A DNA stretch of 52,938 nt from contig JAFTCL010000075.1 in the NCBI GenBank assembly GCA_017454745.1, forward strand, positions 1 through 52,938, in the 5' to 3' direction. The notes under the pieces were generated by a model. It did not search any database and was not told where the DNA came from. It was given only the letters and a program-made list of their open reading frames with translations. Every line of letters begins with the position of its first letter. The stretch's first letter is position 1. Positions 9,453 to 18,009 of this stretch are shown here, in pieces. The translations under genes and the position numbers were made by a program. Source of the stretch: Kiritimatiellia bacterium. Lineage in GTDB: Bacteria > Verrucomicrobiota > Kiritimatiellia > RFP12 > UBA1067.

Positions 9453-11624
9453 ATGACAGATTTCTGGTTTCATCTTATCATACCGGTGGTTGTGATAATC
9501 ATCGCGGTAAAGCTTTTCAGCAAATTCATGTTTAACCATAACGAGAAGTATGACCGCCTAGACGACACTCTTAAAAACATCCGCGTGTCATTAGACAAAA
9601 TAAACAAAACTTTGACAACTTTGTCCGAATCATATTCCGTCAAAGTGGAGTCGGAAAAGGATACCGATGCCGTAAAGGAAAATGTTGATGCGCCAACGGG
9701 TGACACAATCGTTCATGAAGACACAGCCGTTACTCCGACGAACGTCGAACTGCCACTAATACCTATAACCCCGAATGCGATTCCCGAAACAATTGATGAA
9801 CCGGTCATTCAGGAACTGCCAGAAACCGACGTTAAATCGATCTTCTCATCTGCGGAAGAGGTAGAATCCGCAGAACCTGCGGTAACTGAACCGGCGGAAG
9901 ACGCCAAGTTTCAGGATTTCCCCCAGCCACCCGTTACCGAGCAAACGGAGCCGAAACTTTTCGCCCAAAAGAGAGAACCCGGTTGGATGGCCAAGTTGTT
10001 CGGACTCATTGGCGATTGGGTGATGATGCGCGGCAAATTCACCCAGCCAAACGTAACCTGGGAATACGCAATGGCCACCAACTGGCTACTGCGCTTCGGC
10101 ATCGGATTGGTGCTGATCGGCGTGGCGTACTTCTTGAAGTGGTCCATCAGCAATGGTCTGATGGCCCCGTCCGTGCGGGTCACGCTTACCCTTGTCTGCG
10201 GAATTTCGCTGGTAGTCGCCGGAGCGCGGATGCTGGGGAAACGTTACGACCTGCTGGCACAGGGAATGTGCGCCACCGGTTTCACCCTCATGTACTTCGG
10301 TTTTTTTGCCGCATACGGAATGTACCATCTGATGTCCGCGCAAAGCGCCGCAATCATGTGGGTCTGCATTACTATCGGCATCGGATTCTTCTCCATCCGG
10401 ACGAAATCGATATTCATCGCGTTGCTGGGGCTGGTCGGCGGGTATCTCACCCCGGTGCTGCTCGGCGCAAACAACGACTCCTACCTAATGTTTTACTTCT
10501 ATCTAACGTTACTGGCGTTAGGCGTTCTGGCGGTGTCAATTATCCGAACCTGGCCATCACTGAATTTCATTTCCATGCTGGCAGGCTACGCTTTAGCCAT
10601 TGGCTATACGTTAAAGCAGCCTAACGCGGGCAAGGCGTTTCTGTACGCCGGAACGGTGTTTTTCACCATACAGCATCTGGTTTATCTGGCCGGAACCTGT
10701 GTCTGCTCCGCCGGTAAAGCGCCCCCGGTAAACAAGGTCGCCGTGCAATGGCTAAACTCGATCGGGATGTGCGCCAACGCCGCCGTTTACGCGATTTGGC
10801 TGATGGTTTACTTCCGGCAGGCCGCCGGCATGGAACCGGTGGGCCTGATTTTCCTTGGCGTGGTGGCGCTTTACATCTTGCTGCTGCGGGCCAATCTGAA
10901 ATACCGCTGTTTCGAGCCGGCCCAAGCCAACATCGTTATGGTGCACACTATCGCTTTCCTCGCCCTTTCCCCGGTGATGATCCTCGGTTGGTCGTGGCTC
11001 ACGTTCGCGTGGTGCGTGCAGATCATGGCGATGGAATGGCTGTCTAAAAAACTACGCATCCCGTTGCTGCATTACCTCGCGGCGGGTTTGCTGCTAGTGG
11101 TGTGCTGCCGAGTTATTATGGCCGATATTTACCAGCTTTATCTCGCTGTCCGCCCGTGGACCATTCCGGCGGCCGACAAATTCTTGGCCGAACTCGCGTT
11201 GCGCATGGTAAAACTAGGGATTGTACCGATCACCTTCATATTCATGATGAAAAATGCCGATAAGGGTGAAACCAGAAACGTGCTTTACATTATTTCGGTG
11301 GCATTGTCGATGATCTACTCCATTGCCGAAGGATGCGTAATCGCCGAACGGTTCACCCCCGGTTTCACCTTCGGTTCCGTTACCCTGGTGCTAACCTTCT
11401 ACGCTATTGGTTTCATGTGGTACGGCATTGCCAAAGCCCGGGTTAAATGCCGCAGATTCAGCCTAATCCTGTTCGCGGTGGTCACCGCCAAACTGTTGCT
11501 GCTAGATCTGCACGGACTGGATACCGGATACCGGATTGTCGCATCAACCCTAGTCGGCTTGCTGTTGGTATGCGGCTCGGCGTTATACTTGAAATACCGC
11601 GCAAAATTCGAACGGGAGGATTGA
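9453..11624 (+). CDS. DUF2339 family polytopic membrane protein
   Basis: A 723-residue protein with one N-terminal membrane helix, a charged coiled-coil segment (about residues 25-60), and a long acidic Pro/Glu/Thr-rich linker to about residue 175. A block of roughly 15-20 hydrophobic helices fills the rest. This order and motifs such as TNWLLRFGIGLVLIGVAYFLKW are typical of the DUF2339 family, whose function is unknown. A strong AAGGAGG ribosome site 7 bases before ATG 9453 fixes the start. The next gene starts 4 bases after the stop and belongs to DUF3999. DUF2339 and DUF3999 genes are also neighbours in pseudomonads, which supports both calls and suggests that the two proteins work together at the inner membrane. 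Confidence 0.85.
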   Translation: MTDFWFHLIIPVVVIIIAVKLFSKFMFNHNEKYDRLDDTLKNIRVSLDKINKTLTTLSESYSVKVESEKDTDAVKENVDAPTGDTIVHEDTAVTPTNVELPLIPITPNAIPETIDEPVIQELPETDVKSIFSSAEEVESAEPAVTEPAEDAKFQDFPQPPVTEQTEPKLFAQKREPGWMAKLFGLIGDWVMMRGKFTQPNVTWEYAMATNWLLRFGIGLVLIGVAYFLKWSISNGLMAPSVRVTLTLVCGISLVVAGARMLGKRYDLLAQGMCATGFTLMYFGFFAAYGMYHLMSAQSAAIMWVCITIGIGFFSIRTKSIFIALLGLVGGYLTPVLLGANNDSYLMFYFYLTLLALGVLAVSIIRTWPSLNFISMLAGYALAIGYTLKQPNAGKAFLYAGTVFFTIQHLVYLAGTCVCSAGKAPPVNKVAVQWLNSIGMCANAAVYAIWLMVYFRQAAGMEPVGLIFLGVVALYILLLRANLKYRCFEPAQANIVMVHTIAFLALSPVMILGWSWLTFAWCVQIMAMEWLSKKLRIPLLHYLAAGLLLVVCCRVIMADIYQLYLAVRPWTIPAADKFLAELALRMVKLGIVPITFIFMMKNADKGETRNVLYIISVALSMIYSIAEGCVIAERFTPGFTFGSVTLVLTFYAIGFMWYGIAKARVKCRRFSLILFAVVTAKLLLLDLHGLDTGYRIVASTLVGLLLVCGSALYLKYRAKFERED

Positions 11625-11628
11625 ACCG

Positions 11629-12939
11629 ATGAATAAAACATCGCTAATGCTGATGGCGTGGCTGATCGGGTTCTCCGCCGCCGGAAAAAACGCCTGGCAA
11701 GTGGCCCGTCCGGTTATCGCCAAAGTAGACGAGACCTCGGTGGTGGCGGTGCAGTTGGATTACGGCGTTTACGCCGCCTCGTTACCCGGACTGACCGACC
11801 TTAGAATCCGCGACAACCGCGGCAACGATGTTCCCTACATCATTCAAAAGGGCAAAAAACCGGTAACTTCCGGCTCCCAACTCCATTACACGTTAGAAGT
11901 CAAATCCAAAACGGAAGACGACGGGGTTTTGGTTTTGGACACATCAATGAAATATAATTCCGCCGGCACCTTCGTAACCGAACATATTACGTTTACAAGC
12001 AAATACGACCTTACCGACCGGCAAGTGGAGGTGTTGTCTCCCGATGGCGTCTCGCTGGCAAAAGCGAAATTGGTGCGCACGGAGCCAGGCAGGTTTAGGG
12101 TTCAAATCCCTCCGTCCAGCCACAAACGCTATATAATTCGCGTCGATAAAGTTGAGGAAAAACAACGATCGGCAACCGTGCAAGTCGAAGACACCGTGGT
12201 CAACGGCGAAGTAAAATCCCAAGTCAAGCGTTACACCGTAACCGACCGTCCCTTCGATTTTCACTACATTATTGCAGAGGGCACCTTAACTACCACTTCG
12301 TTTGTGCAGGTGCAGCCAACGCTGGTACGTTTGCCGTTGGCTGCGGCGTCGAAAGACAACCGTTTCACCTTAGCTTCGAAACAAGCACCGATTTCGGGAT
12401 TAAAGATTCTGGCCAGCGACCAGAATTTCGACCGTGCGGTAAAAATCTCCGCAGACCGGCAGCTGATTGCCTCGTCACACATCAGCGCGATAAACCTGCC
12501 CGGCAAGAAATCCGACAACCGGGCGGTCATGTTCCGTGAAACCCGTGCCGAAAACCTTGAGGTGGAAATCGATTCAAACGGACACTCGCCACTGAACATC
12601 GACCCCGACCACCCGGCAGACGCCTACATGGATTCGTATTTTGTTTGTTTTATCGCCGAGCCAGGAGCCAGCTACGAACTGCAAACCTGCAACCCGTATG
12701 CCACAGGCAAAGTGAAGTACGAACGGCTGATCGAGCAGTACTTAAACGAAGGCCATTGCGCGGTTCAAGGCGAGTTGGCGCCCGCCACCGGGATCACTTT
12801 CGCGCCAAGGCCGTGGAGTATGCCGAATTTCTGGAGCCGCAACGGGATTACCGCCATCTCATTGGTAATCATGGCTATTCTTGCGGCGGCCTGTTTCTCC
12901 ATCTTCAAAAAGTTCGGCGCCGTGCAGAACAATGATTAA
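11629..12939 (+). CDS. DUF3999 family exported protein
   Basis: A 436-residue protein with an N-terminal signal peptide, a long beta-rich extracytoplasmic region and one membrane helix near the C-terminus (about residues 405-427, just before a short cytoplasmic end). The domain order and the opening segment around YGVYAASLPGLTDLRIRD match DUF3999. The family is found beside DUF2339 and its function is unknown. GGGAGG, 9 bases before ATG 11629, lies inside the end of the DUF2339 gene, so the two are probably translationally coupled. The last bases overlap the stop of the convergent gene on the other strand. Confidence 0.8.
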   Translation: MNKTSLMLMAWLIGFSAAGKNAWQVARPVIAKVDETSVVAVQLDYGVYAASLPGLTDLRIRDNRGNDVPYIIQKGKKPVTSGSQLHYTLEVKSKTEDDGVLVLDTSMKYNSAGTFVTEHITFTSKYDLTDRQVEVLSPDGVSLAKAKLVRTEPGRFRVQIPPSSHKRYIIRVDKVEEKQRSATVQVEDTVVNGEVKSQVKRYTVTDRPFDFHYIIAEGTLTTTSFVQVQPTLVRLPLAAASKDNRFTLASKQAPISGLKILASDQNFDRAVKISADRQLIASSHISAINLPGKKSDNRAVMFRETRAENLEVEIDSNGHSPLNIDPDHPADAYMDSYFVCFIAEPGASYELQTCNPYATGKVKYERLIEQYLNEGHCAVQGELAPATGITFAPRPWSMPNFWSRNGITAISLVIMAILAAACFSIFKKFGAVQNND

Positions 12940-14117
12940 CCCTGCGGATTTTTCCTAAAGGCGTACGCCAGAATCCAAACCACGAAGGAAATGATTACTG
13001 CCTTTTGGATGATTGGCACCGTCGGGGAGAAGGCGATGAAACCGAGTTCATGTATCACCACAGCCACAAACAGCGCGAACGCCACAACACTCAGGTAAAC
13101 CGCCCAGCAGATTTCCGGAATCTTCTCGCATAGCGCCAAAACTACTGTCGCGCCGCCTAATACTGCCAGCCAGCAACCTAAATTATGAGCAGGATTGCAA
13201 ACGTTTTCCGGAACCAGCAGAATCGTTAGAAGCCCGGCAACATTGACCGCGCCGCCCCAATACACCGCCAGTTTGCGCTTTTGAGACTCCACGAACCGGG
13301 CGAAATATGGATAAAAATACGCGGCACTGAACGCCCCGGCGGCAAGCCCGGCCATAAATAGGAAATGGCTGGCCGGATAAGTTTCCCCGGCGATTTTAGT
13401 CCGCCCGAAATAGCTCAGCATTTTCACAAAAGGATTGTGTGCGACCGGGCATTTAACCACCGCCGCGGCAAACATAGACAAGGATAAGGTTCCCCCGGCA
13501 ATTACCGTCCATTTCGGATCGCCGCGCCCGTAAGAAAAATAATGACACCCGGAAAACGCTATCGCCAGCGCCATGAACAACAATGCCGCCAAATAGGAGA
13601 TGCCTATCAGCGGCGCAACCGCTCTAATGTGCAGGATGTCGCGGAAAGAAATCATCATGTCGGAAAACATCAACAGCGCGACGGCTATGACCGGCAACCA
13701 CCGACGTGTACCGAACGCCGCCGCCAGGGAAAAGGCGGAAAGCAGCGAATAAATCGTGACTGCGGAAAAGGTCGGATACAGCAACGGACGATTCGACTTA
13801 ACCATCTCCGGCCATAATCGCGATATGGCAAAACAGGCCAGCGGAACCGCCAACGCGGTGAAAACCTTAAGATTTGGTTTGGCCTCACGGCTGAATCCGG
13901 AGATCCACAGCGACTGTGCCAAAGAGAATCCGGCCACTCCGCCGATAAAACCCCAAGTGCCGAGCCGCGAATTGCACAACACCAGAAAATAATCACCGAC
14001 CATGGTGGCCGCCAACCCCAACCACAGCAACCGATCGCCGCGACGTACCCCATGACGCAGCATCATTATCCCGGACGCAATCAGCAATGAAGGCGTTATC
14101 AAAACCAGCGGATTCAT
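12936..14117 (-). CDS. YhhN/TMEM86-like membrane protein with C-terminal extension
   Basis: A 393-residue membrane protein. The first half (about 210 residues, seven or eight helices) matches the YhhN family: a GDxxL-type motif (MVGDYFLVL), a helix ending FSLAQSLWI, and the late pair LLMFSDMMISFRD and ISYLAALLFMALA. Family members in animals hydrolyse lysoplasmalogens; bacterial roles are unclear. The second half adds about 180 residues with five or six further helices not found in ordinary YhhN proteins. The frame is open to a TTG at 14138, but ATG 14117 is the better start. It lies 44 bases after galU and is the last gene of the minus-strand run gpmI-amidase-galU. The stop overlaps that of the convergent DUF3999 gene. 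Confidence 0.6.
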   Translation of the reverse strand: MNPLVLITPSLLIASGIMMLRHGVRRGDRLLWLGLAATMVGDYFLVLCNSRLGTWGFIGGVAGFSLAQSLWISGFSREAKPNLKVFTALAVPLACFAISRLWPEMVKSNRPLLYPTFSAVTIYSLLSAFSLAAAFGTRRWLPVIAVALLMFSDMMISFRDILHIRAVAPLIGISYLAALLFMALAIAFSGCHYFSYGRGDPKWTVIAGGTLSLSMFAAAVVKCPVAHNPFVKMLSYFGRTKIAGETYPASHFLFMAGLAAGAFSAAYFYPYFARFVESQKRKLAVYWGGAVNVAGLLTILLVPENVCNPAHNLGCWLAVLGGATVVLALCEKIPEICWAVYLSVVAFALFVAVVIHELGFIAFSPTVPIIQKAVIISFVVWILAYAFRKNPQG

Positions 14118-14161
14118 AACGGTCAACCTAACCGTCAAAGATTGAAATTATGAATGAAGAA

Positions 14162-14992
14162 TTAAGAACGAAGAATTGTGGCATTAATCGAGGTCAAGGC
14201 CGTCAGATATCCCTGCGGATTCCCGATGTCGTGGCGTTTTCCGGAATAACGGAAACCGAACACCCCGGTTATTTCAAGCGATCTCATGATTGCGTCGGTG
14301 AGTTGGATCTCGCCGCCCTTACCCGGAATCTGGGTCGATAGGTAATCGAAAATAACCGGTTGCAGCAGATACCGTCCGGCAATCGCCAGATCAGACGGGG
14401 CTTCTTCCGGTGCCGGTTTCTCAACCAATCCGGAGACGCGGTACACAAGCCCATTAGCGCCGACCTGGTCACCCTTGATAACGCCATAGCGGGAAACACG
14501 CTCCGTCGGAACGCGCTCCAAGCCTACCCATGAAGCGTCAGGCGCAACCTCGTCGGCGGTTCGCGCCAACTCGCAGGCGCAAGGTTCGGAGCCATCCACC
14601 AGCGCATCGCCGAGCAACACCAGAAACGGCGTTTTGTCACCGCGCAACGCCGGTTCCGCCTGCAACACCGCATGCCCCAGCCCCCGCTGCTGCAACTGAT
14701 CGACAAAATTTATCCGTTTGGCCAGTTCCTCGATCCGGAACATCTCCGCATCGGCTTCCGGCTTGTTCTTAAGCCGCTCGTGCCATACCGCGTCCGGTTC
14801 AAAATGACGGCGCAAAGCCGGTTTGTCCGGAGACGTCACGATCACCACCCGTTCCGCGCCAGCCGCCACGGCTTCCTCGACGATCAGCTGGATGGCGGGT
14901 TTGTTGCCGACGGGCAACATCTCTTTAGGCACCGCTTTGGTGGCGGGCAAGAATCGGGTTCCATATCCAGCCGCCGGAATAACCGCATTCAT
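14162..14992 (-). CDS. galU: UTP-glucose-1-phosphate uridylyltransferase
   Basis: GalU makes UDP-glucose from UTP and glucose-1-phosphate for cell-envelope and storage polysaccharides. The 276-residue product has the nucleotidyltransferase signature AAGYGTRFLPATKAVPKEML near the N-terminus. It also has LGDAL (metal-binding Asp), GLVEKPAPEEAPS and the GKGGEIQLTDAI segment. ATG 14992 is preceded by AAGGAG at a 10-base distance; the TTG three codons upstream is too close to that site. The last codons run into an AT-rich simple stretch (14149-14175), so the C-terminus looks locally remodelled. The amidase gene ends 27 bases upstream. Confidence 0.96.
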   Translation of the reverse strand: MNAVIPAAGYGTRFLPATKAVPKEMLPVGNKPAIQLIVEEAVAAGAERVVIVTSPDKPALRRHFEPDAVWHERLKNKPEADAEMFRIEELAKRINFVDQLQQRGLGHAVLQAEPALRGDKTPFLVLLGDALVDGSEPCACELARTADEVAPDASWVGLERVPTERVSRYGVIKGDQVGANGLVYRVSGLVEKPAPEEAPSDLAIAGRYLLQPVIFDYLSTQIPGKGGEIQLTDAIMRSLEITGVFGFRYSGKRHDIGNPQGYLTALTSINATILRS

Positions 14993-15019
14993 ACTTGGCA
15001 AACTCCTTGCAACTTCCCG

Positions 15020-16252
15020 TCACTTGTAAAAGACGTATGTCCCGGCGGGAATCTTGGAATCGTCCACCTTGTTTCCCGGAACCAACTCGGTGTAAATGAG
15101 GAAAAACGTATCCTTCGAACGCCATTTGCCGCCGCAGATCGCCGACGCGGGCCGCGATGCGGAAATCGGTCCGCCTTTTTTGTAACCGACCAACACTTTG
15201 GTGTTGTATGGCAGCTTTAACACCTTCTCGGCGTTAAGCTGGCTGCCCTGGTAAATCCTGCCGTTAGGATAAACGTAAATCGTCTCGGCACTAAGCGCCT
15301 CGTCACCGGCGATGTCACGGGCTCTACCGTTCACGCCAATCACCTGATAGGTATCGGGATGGTTCTCCTGCGGGGAGTTAACCTCAACCTTCGTTCCGGT
15401 CGGTATAAGTCGGAAATCCGCAATCTGGTTTCCGCGCTTCACCGTTCCATTGGGAAAACGGTAAATGGTGGTCGGATCATTGTAGGCATCGCGGGCGATA
15501 TACCACGCGCTGTGCTGCGGGGAAATCACGTTGCTTTCCTCCGCCAACTGCACCCCAACCTCCGGCGGTTTGCCAGGAGTCGCGATTTTACTTACCACCG
15601 GGAGCGCCTTGCCGTACAAGACCTGGTTGAGGTACTGGTCTCCCACCACCAACCGTCCGGCACTGACATCCGGGTCGAACGCCGGACGTTTTTTAAGGTT
15701 CAGCCGCTTGCGGATCGCGGGCTGGGCGAAAAGCATCCCGCAGCGTTTCCGACCGCGGTGGCTGCGTTTATGCCACTTGTTTGGGGTTCCGTACGCCACA
15801 TGCGCATGCGAAACCACGTTCTGGTCGGGAATCCGGTAGATGTTTTTCAACTCGCCCACCAGATCCGCCACCGCCCGATACTGCGCGGCGGTGAGCGGTT
15901 TGTTATGGTAACCGCAAATTTCGATACCGACCGAAAAGCTGTCCACGTTCGTCCGCCCGTTCCACATGCTACGTCCGGCGTGGTAAGCCTCGCGTCGGTG
16001 ATCGATAATCCGGTAAACCCGCCCCGACTCGGTCACGCAATAATTGCATTCGCCAAGGTCGCGCAATTTGCGCAACGCGCTGTTGGACGGGGCTTCGGTA
16101 GTGTGCAAAACGATGAGGGTGGTGCTTTTGCGCACCGACCGCTCCTTGTTGCGCGGGCTGTAGTAAGAGTTGTCAAACTGCAACACGGCGCAACCGGTCT
16201 GGACCATCAGCATAACGGTGCCGACAATCAAGGCTAAACATTTTCCAGTCAT
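15020..16252 (-). CDS. N-acetylmuramoyl-L-alanine amidase, amidase_2 type, lipoprotein-like
   Basis: This family cleaves the amide bond between muramic acid and the peptide stem, with a zinc ion. The 410-residue product begins with a membrane-spanning signal ending QTGC (Cys21). This resembles a lipobox but has Gln at -3, so lipidation is probable, not certain. The catalytic domain (about 45-210) shows VLHTTE (zinc ligand His50), a GIEICG strand, SHAHVAYG (second His) and RKRCGMLF, where Cys would be the third ligand as in T7 lysozyme. The C-terminal half holds two or three related segments built around TIYxFPNGxxxxGxQ and ending xTKVxV, probably wall-binding repeats. GAGGAG precedes ATG 16252 by 10 bases. 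It sits between gpmI and galU. Confidence 0.85.
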   Translation of the reverse strand: MTGKCLALIVGTVMLMVQTGCAVLQFDNSYYSPRNKERSVRKSTTLIVLHTTEAPSNSALRKLRDLGECNYCVTESGRVYRIIDHRREAYHAGRSMWNGRTNVDSFSVGIEICGYHNKPLTAAQYRAVADLVGELKNIYRIPDQNVVSHAHVAYGTPNKWHKRSHRGRKRCGMLFAQPAIRKRLNLKKRPAFDPDVSAGRLVVGDQYLNQVLYGKALPVVSKIATPGKPPEVGVQLAEESNVISPQHSAWYIARDAYNDPTTIYRFPNGTVKRGNQIADFRLIPTGTKVEVNSPQENHPDTYQVIGVNGRARDIAGDEALSAETIYVYPNGRIYQGSQLNAEKVLKLPYNTKVLVGYKKGGPISASRPASAICGGKWRSKDTFFLIYTELVPGNKVDDSKIPAGTYVFYK

Positions 16253-16300
16253 GCGAATCCAGCTCCTCGGTGTTCCCCCATCGTTCCGCCACACCATCGC

Positions 16301-17869
16301 CTACTCCCATTCCGGGCGAGAAACGATCAGGTTGGATGCCGTCATCTCCTTAGGAATCTCGATGCCGAGCAACGCCAACACGGTCGGGGCGATATCGCAA
16401 AGTTTACCCTGCGGCAACAGTTTGGTTCCTGGCGCGTCACTGGCGACGTAGATCAATTCAACGTCATTCAGGGTGTGGCTGGTCTTGACCATGCCGGTGG
16501 CGTAATCCTTCATCTGCTCGGAATTGCCGTGGTCGGCGGTAATCAGCACCTGCGCGTCCAGCTCCATCAGCCGCGGCAACAGCTTGCCGATGCACTCGTC
16601 AACAATCTCCACCGCCCTTTTGGCGGCGTTGAAATCGCCGGTGTGGCCTACCATGTCGCCGTTCGCGTAATTGACCACCACAAACGTGTAAGGATTGTTT
16701 TCCAACCGTTTGAGCAACGCTTCGGTGACATTATAAGCCTCCATTTCCGGATGGCTGGCAAACGTCGCGGGATCAAAACGGCTGGGAATGTCCACCTGTT
16801 CCTCGCCCTCGGACGGTTTCGTGGATTTGCCGTTGAAGAAACTGGTGACATGACGGAATTTCTGGGTCTCGGCAATGCGGAGCTGACGGCACCCCTGCTT
16901 GGAAACTACCTCGCCCAGCAGGTTGTCCATGCCGCCGCCGGCGCCCATCGCGCCCAGCAGGTAATCCGCAAACTCGTCCCAGTAACGTGTGAACCCCAAA
17001 TAAGCCACCGCTGGACGCACCGGGCGCTCACCAGCGTAATCGTCGCAAACGAAAGCCTGGGTCAGTTGGATCGCGCGGTCCTGCCGGTAGTTGAAATGCA
17101 TCACCGAATCGCCGTCCTTAATCCCGGAGTAACCGCCGATCACATACGGCGGGATGTATTCGTCGGTCATCGGGGTACCGTCAGGGGTAAGGTCTTTTTC
17201 ATAAGACTCGCGCACCGCGGTCTCGGCAGAATCCGCCGCACGTCCCTTGGCCTGAACCAGGCAGGAGAACGCCTCGGAGGTGAGCGCGTAGTTTTTGGAG
17301 CGGTCCATGGCGTAGTAACGCCCCTGAACGGTACCGATCACGCAATTGCCGACCGCCGCCATCTCCTTACCGAGACGGGCGATGTACTCCAGCGTGCTGC
17401 GCGGCGGGGTGTCGCGTCCGTCCAGAAACGGATGCACCACAATCCGGCCTTCCGGAAATTCGCTCCGCGCCCGGCGCATCAGCTTGAACAAATGCTCCTG
17501 GTGGGCATGGACACCCTCATCCTGCAACAAACCCATAAAATGCAAAACACTGTTGTTGCGCTTCCAATTGGAGATCAGATTCGCCCACTTGGGGGAATTA
17601 AACAACTCGCCGGTGCTCAAACCGTCGTCAATCCGCTTCAACTCCTGGATTACCACCCGTCCGGCGCCCATGTTTAAATGCCCGACCTCGCTGGAACCCT
17701 GATAGCCGTCCGGCAAGCCGACCGCCTCGCCGCTACACGCCAGCCGCGTCCACGGGTAACGGGATTTCAACCGGTCGATAACCGGCGTCTGCGCCGCAAA
17801 AACCGCGTTGCCATCCTCACGGGGATTCATTCCCCAACCATCACGAATTATCAAAACCACGGGTCTCAT
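16301..17869 (-). CDS. gpmI: 2,3-bisphosphoglycerate-independent phosphoglycerate mutase
   Basis: This enzyme interconverts 3- and 2-phosphoglycerate in glycolysis with two manganese ions and a phosphoserine intermediate. The 522-residue length is normal. The product opens with LIIRDGWG (metal ligand Asp10), has SSEVGHLNMGAGRV with the catalytic Ser60, and FLDGRDTPPRS in the insert domain. The late metal-binding motifs are NYANGDMVGHTG and ADHGNSEQM. The frame is open about 38 codons further upstream, but AGGAGA 6 bases before ATG 17869 and the family's usual N-terminus fix the start. The amidase gene begins 48 bases downstream, so the two may share a transcript. Confidence 0.97.
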   Translation of the reverse strand: MRPVVLIIRDGWGMNPREDGNAVFAAQTPVIDRLKSRYPWTRLACSGEAVGLPDGYQGSSEVGHLNMGAGRVVIQELKRIDDGLSTGELFNSPKWANLISNWKRNNSVLHFMGLLQDEGVHAHQEHLFKLMRRARSEFPEGRIVVHPFLDGRDTPPRSTLEYIARLGKEMAAVGNCVIGTVQGRYYAMDRSKNYALTSEAFSCLVQAKGRAADSAETAVRESYEKDLTPDGTPMTDEYIPPYVIGGYSGIKDGDSVMHFNYRQDRAIQLTQAFVCDDYAGERPVRPAVAYLGFTRYWDEFADYLLGAMGAGGGMDNLLGEVVSKQGCRQLRIAETQKFRHVTSFFNGKSTKPSEGEEQVDIPSRFDPATFASHPEMEAYNVTEALLKRLENNPYTFVVVNYANGDMVGHTGDFNAAKRAVEIVDECIGKLLPRLMELDAQVLITADHGNSEQMKDYATGMVKTSHTLNDVELIYVASDAPGTKLLPQGKLCDIAPTVLALLGIEIPKEMTASNLIVSRPEWE

Positions 17870-17971
17870 AAAAAATCTCCTGATAAGAAAAAACAATACG
17901 ATTATTTTACCCGAAACCCACTCTGATATCCAGCAGAATTTGCCGTTTCCGAATGTTTTTGGGACGTAATT

Positions 17972-18003
17972 CCCGGCTGACACGCTTCGACGTGTCAGCC
18001 GGG
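17972..18003 (-). terminator. perfect 13-bp GC-rich hairpin after the subtilase gene
   Basis: CCCGGCTGACACG (17972-17984) and its exact reverse complement (17991-18003) flank the 6-base loop CTTCGA. The hairpin starts a few bases after the subtilase stop and lies upstream of gpmI, as expected for a transcription terminator or an mRNA 3'-end barrier. There is no T-run on either side. Confidence 0.6.
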
Positions 18004-18009
18004 GAAAGG

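Noticed and set aside
12096..12122. Sequence resembling the T-arm and CCA end of a tRNA
   Set aside because: There is no matching 5' acceptor arm or anticodon arm within 100 bases upstream, and the stretch is an uninterrupted part of the DUF3999 reading frame.
16475..17677. A 400-codon plus-strand open frame opposite gpmI
   Set aside because: It is antisense to a complete GpmI with catalytic residues and has no supporting start.
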